This document shows positions 56,301-64,000 of a DNA stretch of 64,000 nucleotides, in pieces. A program made the position numbers and the translations under genes. The notes under the pieces are model-generated. The model saw only the letters and a program-made list of their open reading frames with translations, made no database searches and was not told the origin of the DNA. The first letter of the stretch is position 1, and every line of letters starts with the position of its first letter. This DNA comes from Lentinus brumalis. Taxonomy: Eukaryota; Basidiomycota; Agaricomycetes; Polyporales; Polyporaceae. The DNA lies in assembly GCA_001792895.1 (NCBI GenBank), contig MARA01000024.1, positions 124,001-188,000 of the forward strand. Reading direction: 5' to 3'.

Positions 56301-57485
56301 CGCGCGCCGTATCAAAGACACTCGACTCCTTCTTTGTCCCCAAACGATCATCTGCTGCCGTTCCATCATCTACCACCGCCTCGTCGTCGTCTCATCCTCC
56401 CGAGAACGAACCAGCTCTAACCGTCAATATGGAGCTGTTATCGCCTCTCCCACCGCCCCAAATCCCAAGCAACCTCACGCCATCTGAACGACTCTTCCTA
56501 GTCTCTACATCAATCAACCCACGCTCCCTCAAGATCAGCGAAGCTATCGAATTCTTCGCTTTCATGGATCTTCGCGCAACACACAAGTGGACGTCTTTCG
56601 GCATGACGTCGCGGATGTGGGTCGGCGCAACCACGGAATACAACGCCCTCCTCGCCGAGCGTTGCCGCGCTCAGGGACTACCAGACCCGGTCCCGAAGCA
56701 TCCGCGCGCACTGGTAGACAAGCTCAATGACGTCGAGACCGCGATTATTCGCAGGATTGCAACAGGTAACTACAAGTGTACGTCTCGGTCAAGTCTGTGA
56801 CACGTACATGTGCTAATTCCCGGGCCCGGCATTGTAGCAAAGAACGGCAATGAAGACTTCTGGAAGAAGCACTGCGCCGTCATCTCCCTTGTCAAGTCCG
56901 ACTCGCGCGGGGCGTCCGAGAAGAACGTAAGCTTCGCGACAATCTGAGCGTGTTTGATGCCAATACTTACGCGCGACTTCCTACTAGCGCAAGGCGGCAA
57001 CATGCATTCGCTGCAAGCAGCTGAAGTACCCGGGTGGTACCGGCTCAGCCGCTAACCACAAGCGGGACTACTGTTCCGACGGCGTGCGTTGCGGCAAGGT
57101 TGGGGCGGACGTCCTCCCGGAATGGCCGCAGCCAACGGGACTCTTCACGAGCGGCACGACATTCCACGCAATCGAGTTCCTCAAGGCCCTTCGCGATCTC
57201 AATGAGAAGATCAACAACAACCACGCGAACGATCTCGTCGTTGATCTCGAATGCCTCGCCTTCGCCAAGCTCTTCCACTCGCGCACCATCAAGACACCTG
57301 ATAGTGATGGCGGCATCTACCTCTTCCGCCTCTTCGACTACCTTGCTATGAACCCTCCACTCCCGGAGCTCGTCGTCACCTACAATGGCCAGAAGTATTT
57401 ACGCCTTGACTGTCTCGTAGGACAGGGTGCTCCTGGTGCCGCTGTGTCAGCGCCGATTGCATCACCGACTGCAGGAGGGTCGTAG
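53356..57485 (+). CDS. DDE-type transposase-like protein with zinc-binding motifs (copy 1)
   Basis: Probable transposase of a DNA transposon. Exons: 53356-53451, 53512-54066, 54124-54234, 54287-54514, 54574-54710, 54782-54972, 55036-55246, 55308-56222, 56273-56777, 56838-56926, 56988-57485. All phases agree if one base is added to the C6 run at 53709-53714; about 1178 residues. N-terminal zinc ribbon: Cys140/143 (KKCPKCD) and Cys177/180 (RCKVC). RNase H-like core: Asp337 (YSIDNTFKAS), Asp412 (FVADNCC, then FPDAHVCLDVFHLLNQ, like MULE transposases) and Glu539 (GSRIEGSHKAW). Basic motif LKRKLEPW could be a nuclear signal. TLDSFFVPKR (residues 831-840) resembles a PCNA-binding box without the Gln. 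C-terminal finger Cys1019-x2-Cys-x14-His1037-x4-Cys1042. Role as transposase is inference from these motifs and the repeat context. Confidence 0.75.
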
Positions 57486-57802
57486 TAGTTGCGCGCGGCT
57501 GCTCAGGTGCATGCTGCTGTTTCTTGGGGCGTACAGTATGCTCGTATATTTCCGCTTATCACTTGTATAGTATATACGCGTTGTATAATACACGGTTTCG
57601 AGTTGCAACACTTCGCCTGGCAGCAGCTGGGGTTAAGCTGCGTTCCATTTAGGAGTGAACCCTAGGCTAGGGTTAGCCCTAGGGTTTAGGCGCCCGGAAG
57701 GGGTCACATGACAAAAATCGGTCGTTTGGTCTGAACGATTTGGTCAATCGGTCGTTCGGTCCAAAAGGAGAAATCCCCTGGCATGACGGAGCTCCCGTGG
57801 GG
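57486..57802. other. Non-coding 3' end of the transposon, copy 1
   Basis: AT-rich stretch with a possible polyadenylation region (57540-57600), then an imperfect hairpin at 57658-57687 built from AACCCTAGGCTA and its near reverse complement around GGGT, so it contains telomere-like TTAGGG-type words. Next come two direct repeats, AATCGGTCGTTTGGTC (57716-57731) and AATCGGTCGTTCGGTC (57746-57761), 30 bp apart. The same parts recur at 63548-63577, 63606-63621 and 63636-63651 in copy 2. They are candidates for transposase-binding or replication-related end structures. Confidence 0.7.
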
Positions 57803-58223
57803 GGAAAATTGGTCATTCCAAGGGAGGTCCCGCCGAAGGCGGGCCGACCGGTGGAGCTGGGGAGGTCTGGAGCCAGAATAGGAGACCTGCCCGGGGAGTT
57901 CCCCAATCGAGCGTCGTAGACGCCGAAAGGGCGCTGCCTGCCGTATCAGGTAATGGGATTGCCAGATTGGTTTGTTTGGCTTCGCGATGTCGCTACGCCC
58001 GTAATTCAAGCTCGCCGCTCAGGTCCCTGAGAGAAGCAGCTCAAGAATCTCTGACCGCCGTACTGGAACCGAAGTCGGCTATCTAGAGATTGAGGAGATA
58101 ATGGGCACAGAAGAGAAGTTGATCAGCAGTTGACCGCCGTCTGCTTCCACCACGCCTCGGGACCGACATCGTCATTGGAACGTTAGGGGCCCCTGTCATT
58201 AGCTCCCCTCTCTACAGACCATC

Positions 58224-58948
58224 ATGCCGCAAGTACTGGCCTCTTTCTCGCCTCACGACCACGACTACTTCCTCGACTTTCCTGCGTGCACAGTGGGCTC
58301 TCTCCTACCTGGAGCCTGCTGGGCCAGAACTGGCCTACCCGATCGACTTCTTTACACCCAGGACATCCCGTCCCCGACAGAAGCGCGGCCGCGGCGCCGT
58401 ATTCGCCTCCCCGTTGTGTGGGAGGCAACTGTTAAAATTTCCTGCATCAATTGCTACCTCACGACGGAGGGCGACAGTACCGACTTACCCGAAGAACCCT
58501 TCCCCGTCGCTTCCTGCTGGCTAGAAGCATGCCCAGCGGGCACTCCGGGCGCGACGACCCCAGAGGATTGGAACAGCTTACTCCGACGCCTTGAAGGCAT
58601 CGCGCGAGTGCCGGGCGAGAGGGTTGCGTTGAAGGAGTATGTTTCTTGGCGAAGGGGCTTCAATCGCGGCATGCTGCAAGTCTCCTGGGCGTTAGTAGAA
58701 CCCGACGGGGTAAGCATGTTGCTTGCCATTCCCTTGTGAACTGTGAGCTACTAACATAGCTGAAGGCGTCGCGGGGAGGATATCTCCCTATCTACACGTC
58801 TGAACTCGAGCGCATCAGTCCGCGCTCGATGGACGAAGTGCCGTTCGGACGTCCTGTCCGTGTGCTCTTTGTTCTGTGGAAGTTTCCGGAGGAGGACGGT
58901 CGACCCGGTTTTGTAATGGCGCAGTACTACTTCATGCACGTTCTGTAG
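58224..58948 (+). CDS. Transposon ORF1, unknown function (copy 2)
   Basis: Identical, as far as I can see, to the copy at 52334-53058. Exons 58224-58709 and 58760-58948, 224 residues. Retention of an intact spliced frame in both copies is expected for a recent duplication and says nothing about selection. Confidence 0.65.
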
Positions 58949-59245
58949 GTCTGTATCACAACGCGAAGATGTATTTGTATCTTGTACAGTACTATGAACA
59001 GTATAATCTAGCCTTGCACTACTTGACTTGAGCACGGCGGACCAGAATAGAAGATGAGAAGCAAACGAAACTAAGCGATACCATGCGCCATCCAGGGTCC
59101 TACGGAATTGAAGCGCGAGCCGACGCCAGCCATTTCACCGCTAGAAAATGGCAGGAGGGCGGAGCTGGTGAAAGATGCTGCGCCCGCCGCCTGAGGACAG
59201 GAGCACTCTGGCAACGCCTCTTGCTCCACCCAACTCTCCTCAGTC

Positions 59246-62200
59246 ATGTCTGCCTTTGAGCCCGAGGTCATACTAGCGATCATCAAGAATTCGCTGCATC
59301 CCAACAAGCGTGCTGCATTTGAGGCGAACTGGCGAAGTTCGGTATGTGATTTGCCCACTGCGACGTCGCTATATAACCCCTAAGTATGTGCGCATCGTCA
59401 GATTCAAGGCCGGTACGACAATTGGGTCAGAAACCGGCCTACTCAATCGGTAGTCGAAGCCCAGTTGATGTGGGAATCTAGCGTGGTTGAGTACGTTAGC
59501 TATTGCTACGATCTGACCAAAGTGCACGGCAACGCAAAGAAGGGGTCCACACCGCCCAGTCTCCCCGCAGGAATCCCATTCTACGGCCCGCGTTTCGTCC
59601 CCCCACATACCTGGAGCTCTGCAAACGAGAGAACATGCCTCGCATCAAGCCCGAGGTCACCTGTCTTCGCCCGCTCAACGTTTTACACCCGTTCTACTAC
59701 GACGGCCCCGATATGAAGAAATGCCCGAAGTGCGACTCACCTGATGTACTGTGGGATAGCTGGACAAACACGGGTCATCGAGAGCTTCGCGGTGTTCGCA
59801 TGGACGAGTCCGCTATCGGATACCAGCTTCGTTGCAAGGTTTGCGAGAAGGCGGCGGCGGCGGGCGTCGTAGGACCAGGAAGCGAGAAGATCCAGCATTG
59901 CTTTGCAATGACGTCTGCACCCTTCTGGGCGCGGTGGGAGCATTGGCAGATCCCTAGTAAGTAATCGTTTGTGCTGTATATCTGTCAGAACGCGCTGTAC
60001 TCACCGCTTGAAGGCGGCATCCCTATCTTCACCCAGCGTTGTGGCGTAACGCGCGAGCTGTTTGACCTGATCATCGAACTCCGGCCTTCCTCGACGTCTG
60101 CCGGGCTTGCTGAGAATATACGGCGTGAGTACACTCCCATCTTCCTCAACGACTGATTCGACTCACCGCGGAGTAGAACTCCATCTCCTTGAATTTCGTC
60201 TTCGTGAACACCAGTACCTGCGCCTCCTCTCGGCGCGTCGTAGCGAGCTTCTATTCGACGCAGCCCGACTTGAGCCTCTGCTGTACGATGCCGATCATTA
60301 CGACGACCATCCCATCAGCGACGACCTGATTACCGACATCTGGCTTGAGTTCAGCAAGCGGACGCGCAAGGACGAGTCCGCCGAGTACTTGAAGAGTCTC
60401 GCAGGTACGCTGGCCATTGAGTTGACTATATATATCGTTCAGAACTAACCGCACAACTTACAGGACGTGTCTACTCAATTGACAATACATTCAAAGCTTC
60501 GACAAAGGCCACCGTTGTCGACAGCAACAAGGCGCGGACTAATGTGATGAAGGGTGGGATCTTGACGTGCGTCGATGAGAACAATTGCATAGACTCGTGG
60601 GTACGTCAATACAGCCTGAGACGTCTGCTATCGTCATCACGACTCACCTCTTCTTTGCTTCTGGCCGACAGCGTTTATGTCAGACGAATGCCAACGCTGA
60701 GATTGAGGAGTTGATGCTGGGCCTGTACAATCGCCATGTCAGTCTCGGCCTCCCATCGCCGGAGATGTTCGTCGCAGACAATTGCTGCCACGTACGAAGT
60801 GCAATCCAGAAGATATTCCCAGACGCGCACGTCTGTCTCGACGTCTTCCATCTGCTTAACCAGTGAGTCCTTGGTCGCAGATGGTCATAATACTACCATA
60901 CCTGACTGTCGTCCATGTCTGTAAGGTATCTTGCTGTGATAATCAACGGCACGAAGAATCCTTCTCGAGGAGCAGTCGCAAAGGACGTCGTCGATGCGAT
61001 CTTGCTGAACAGAGCAGGCCAAGATGGCCACAAGTATGCGCGTTATCGAAAGCGCGCGGAGCAAGAGGAGATGCTCCAGTCGATGTACCAGAAGTGGGCA
61101 AAGAAGGGCGACGTCTGGTCCTTCGCAGCCGCAAAGGTGCGCGTGCTTCCTCGTCGCGGTCCTACGTAGTAGCTTGACGGCGAGTGCGAGTACTTAGGTT
61201 CATGCAGACCAGCTCGCGCATGTGCGAAAAGGATGTCTTGAGCGAACGCGGGAAGATCTTGCCTGTGACGGCAGCCGAATCGAGGGTTCCCACAAGGCGT
61301 GGAACCATATTATGCGCTCGTTCGCCTGCGGCATCGAAGTCTTCACGAGCCTCGGTCACGACTTCGTCCTCCGCCGTAACCTGCGTAGAACAGCTGCCAT
61401 TCAGTACCCACTCGACACTCTCCCTCCTCATCTCAGGAATACCAAGCTGTTTGCCAACAGCACGCTCGTCTCTCATCACATCCGACTTGCAAACCATGTG
61501 AACAAGCTCTGGAACTCCCTGGCAGGCATCGTGAAGACGAAAGCTACGCGCCCTGTTCTACATACTGCGGCTGTGAACGAGGTGTTCGGACTCGTCTCTT
61601 CCGACCACAACTCAACGTTTGGAGGGCTGTTGCAGATGAAGGAGGAGTCGGACGAGGAGGGCGAACTCTCAGCACTGGACCCCGGTACCGGCACCATCTC
61701 CTATCTGAACATTGACCCCCTCGACCTCACCAGACCTCTCCCTCCACCGTCTACCATCCCTCCACCGTCTACACTCTCTCGGACCAGCGCCTGTATCCCC
61801 GAAGCTCCTCCGATCAGCCATGCGCACAAGGACTCTGGGCTAAGCGGCTGCCCACTGCCCGGGCAACCGCAGCCTTGTTCTTCCTCGGATACTGTGCAGG
61901 CTGCCGCTGTCCGAGTCGACGCCGACAGGGAGCTCGTTATCTCTCTTGCACAAGGCGTCGCCGCCATGGTGCCTCCTACTTCACGAAGCTCAGATGCCGT
62001 GACGCAGCAAAGTCCGCTGAAGCGCAAGCTTGAGCCGTGGTCGGAGGGTCAAGTGCCGCAAGAACGGACTCCTTCCACCAAGAGGTTGTGCATCCAGGGC
62101 ACTGCGGACACGGTACGTGTTGCTTTCGATTGACGGTGGTGTATGTACTGATTCGTGTCCAGGTACTTCTCCAGGCACCGTCAAGTGGCACGCGCGCCGT

Positions 62201-63375
62201 ATCAAAGACACTCGACTCCTTCTTTGTCCCCAAACGATCATCTGCTGCCGTTCCATCATCTACCACCGCCTCGTCGTCGTCTCATCCTCCCGAGAACGAA
62301 CCAGCTCTAACCGTCAATATGGAGCTGTTATCGCCTCTCCCACCGCCCCAAATCCCAAGCAACCTCACGCCGTCTGAACGACTCTTCCTAGTCTCTACAT
62401 CAATCAACCCACGCTCCCTCAAGATCAGCGAAGCTATCGAATTCTTCGCTTTCATGGATCTTCGCGCAACACACAAGTGGACGTCTTTCGGCATGACGTC
62501 GCGGATGTGGGTCGGCGCAACCACGGAATACAACGCCCTCCTCGCCGAGCGTTGCCGCGCTCAGGGACTACCAGACCCGGTCCCGAAGCATCCGCGCGCA
62601 CTGGTAGACAAGCTCAATGACGTCGAGACCGCGATTATTCGCAGGATTGCAACAGGTAACTACAAGTGTACGTCTCGGTCAAGTCTGTGACACGTACATG
62701 TGCTAATTCCCGGGCCCGGCATTGTAGCAAAGAACGGCAATGAAGACTTCTGGAAGAAGCACTGCGCCGTCATCTCCCTTGTCAAGTCCGACTCGCGCGG
62801 GGCGTCCGAGAAGAACGTAAGCTTCGCGACAATCTGAGCGTGTTTGATGCCAATACTTACGCGCGACTTCCTACTAGCGCAAGGTGGCAACATGCATTCG
62901 CTGCAAGCAGCTGAAGTACCCGGGTGGTACCGGCTCAGCCGCTAACCACAAGCGGGACTACTGTTCCGACGGCGTGCGTTGCGGCAAGGTTGGGGCGGAC
63001 GTCCTCCCGGAATGGCCGCAGCCAACGGGACTCTTCACGAGCGGCACGACATTCCACGCAATCGAGTTCCTCAAGGCCCTTCGCGATCTCAATGAGAAGA
63101 TCAACAACAACCACGCGAACGATCTCGTCGTTGATCTCGAATGCCTCGCCTTCGCCAAGCTCTTCCACTCGCGCACCATCAAGACACCTGATAGTGATGG
63201 CGGCATCTACCTCTTCCGCCTCTTCGACTACCTTGCTATGAACCCTCCACTCCCGGAGCTCGTCGTCACCTACAATGGCCAGAAGTATTTACGCCTTGAC
63301 TGTCTCGTAGGACAGGGTGCTCCTGGTGCCGCTGTGTCAGCGCCGATTGCATCACCGACTGCAGGAGGGTCGTAG
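59246..63375 (+). CDS. DDE-type transposase-like protein with zinc-binding motifs (copy 2)
   Basis: Second copy of the same gene. Exons: 59246-59341, 59402-59956, 60014-60124, 60177-60404, 60464-60600, 60672-60862, 60926-61136, 61198-62112, 62163-62667, 62728-62816, 62878-63375. It differs by one silent change and one Ala to Val change at residue 1016, three residues before the first Cys of the C-terminal finger. It shares the same missing base in the C6 run (59599-59604), so the frame break pre-dates the duplication if it is real. Confidence 0.75.
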
Positions 63376-63694
63376 TAGTTGCGCGCGGCTGCTCAGGTGC
63401 ATGCTGCTGTTTCTTGGGGCGTACAGTATGCTCGTATATTTCCGCTTATCACTTGTATAGTATATACGCGTTGTATAATACACGGTTTCGAGTTGCAACA
63501 CTTCGCCTGGCAGCAGCTGGGGTTAAGCTGCGTTCCATTTAGGAGTGAACCCTAGGCTAGGGTTAGCCCTAGGGTTTAGGCGCCCGGAAGGGGTCACATG
63601 ACAAAAATCGGTCGTTTGGTCTGAACGATTTGGTCAATCGGTCGTTCGGTCCAAAAGGAGAAATCCCCTGGCATGACGGAGCTCCCGTGGGGGT

Positions 63695-64000
63695 AAGAAG
63701 CGAGTTGCGCGTACACGGACACGTGCTTATGTCCGAGATGCGCGCCGGCAACTTGGAGGCTGCTTTATAACCTCCCGCACGCTGAGCTGGCCGCGGGCCT
63801 GTGGGCTCTAAGGGGATCGTGGATCGTGGATCGTTGATCGACCATCGCCATCGACATCGACATGAGCACGACGTCTGAACAGCTCATAACACCCTCGACG
63901 TGCCCTCACTCTTCCGAGCTCTGTCCTCCCTGCCACCTGTGCCACCTCAAACAACGCGTACCACATCTGTTCAACATACGCCGCGTTCCTCGCCACACCA
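63695..64000 (+). repeat. Duplicated 5' flank of the coiled-coil gene, copy 2 (cut by window end)
   Basis: After the second transposon and about 80 bp of other sequence, 63775-64000 repeats the upstream region and possible N-terminal extension of the coiled-coil gene (compare 49960-50165). It includes an ATG context equivalent to 50036 (CGACATGAGCACGACGTCTG) and a small expansion of GGATCGT words near 63816. A paralogue of the coiled-coil gene may start here and continue beyond the window. A TATA-like TTTATAA lies at about 63763. Confidence 0.75.

Larger units (their letters stand above)
51913..57802 (+). mobile_element. Transposon-like element, copy 1 (5890 bp)
   Basis: First of two head-to-tail copies with constant offset 5890. 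Layout: about 420 bp non-coding 5' end, ORF1 (52334-53058), transposase-like gene (53356-57485), then about 315 bp non-coding 3' end with a telomere-like hairpin and short direct repeats. The outer left border is placed where sequence shared with copy 2 begins (GGAAAATTGGTCATTCC). The outer right border is in the G-run after GAGCTCCCGT. I see no clear terminal inverted repeats. The same six bases GGGGGT flank the pair outside, a possible target-site duplication of the pair as a unit. Confidence 0.88.
57803..63692 (+). mobile_element. Transposon-like element, copy 2 (5890 bp)
   Basis: Head-to-tail repeat of copy 1. I noticed only two base differences: A56482/G62372 (silent) and C56995/T62885 (Ala to Val next to the C-terminal zinc finger). 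The junction between copies is GAGCTCCCGT followed by six G and AAAATTGG, that is, with GGGG in place of the outer GGGGGT. Near identity implies a very recent tandem duplication, or an assembly duplication. The chemistry of insertion cannot be read from the ends. Confidence 0.88.

Noticed and set aside
57658..57687. Chromosome end or interstitial telomere
   Set aside because: Only a few telomere-like words in a hairpin, present identically inside both transposon copies; not a telomeric array.
51913..63692. Helitron or LTR retrotransposon
   Set aside because: No helicase/Rep, reverse transcriptase or LTR was seen; the protein has DDE-like and zinc-finger motifs instead.

Overview
The window is nuclear DNA of a filamentous basidiomycete, probably an Agaricomycete and perhaps a member of the Polyporales. 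The evidence is high GC, many 44-66 nt introns with GT..AG borders and CTNAN-type branch points, basidiomycete-style HET-domain proteins, a NoxR oxidase regulator, and a transposon family of the Agaricomycete type. Nothing prokaryotic is present. I found no rRNA, tRNA or CRISPR. All exon models were worked out by eye from reading frames and splice sites. Homology claims rest on recognised motifs, because no database search was possible.

Layout. Positions 1-5208 and 9115-14380 are two copies of one segmental duplication. Each copy has about 3.6 kb of non-protein-like sequence built from repeated short blocks separated by intron-like segments, followed by the 5' part of a BUD4/anillin-like gene. 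The left copy of the gene is truncated and broken; the right copy continues to its PH domain (12825-17020). The spacer 5209-9114 holds further splice-punctuated tandem repeats. Next come a HET-domain gene (17485-19415, minus, with a frameshift), a second HET gene (20376-22608, plus) and a 20-exon DRS2-type phospholipid flippase (22691-27669, minus). A 2.9 kb gene-poor stretch with a dispersed repeat follows. Then come noxR (30610-33806) with an exceptionally large repeat-filled first intron, a two-exon gene of unknown function (34986-35719, minus), HET gene 3 (37296-39257), an aldo-keto reductase (39773-41111), HET gene 4 (41405-43377, minus), a basidiomycete-type hypothetical gene (43861-45116), a secreted S28 serine peptidase (47873-49672) and a coiled-coil protein gene (50177-51611).

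The right 12 kb is occupied by two head-to-tail copies (offset exactly 5890 bp, two base differences noticed) of a transposon-like element. It encodes a small unknown protein and an 11-exon, about 1178-residue transposase-like protein with a DDE-type core and zinc-binding motifs. Beyond it, the last about 230 bases repeat the 5' flank of the coiled-coil gene.

Genes with recognised roles belong to hyphal growth and self/non-self biology: septum and bud-site organisation (BUD4), membrane asymmetry (DRS2), regulated superoxide production (NoxR) and four HET proteins, the family known for vegetative incompatibility in fungi. No operon-like logic is implied. A recurrent technical or biological oddity is that five independent coding regions each lack exactly one base in, or beside, a G/C run where the family frame must continue.
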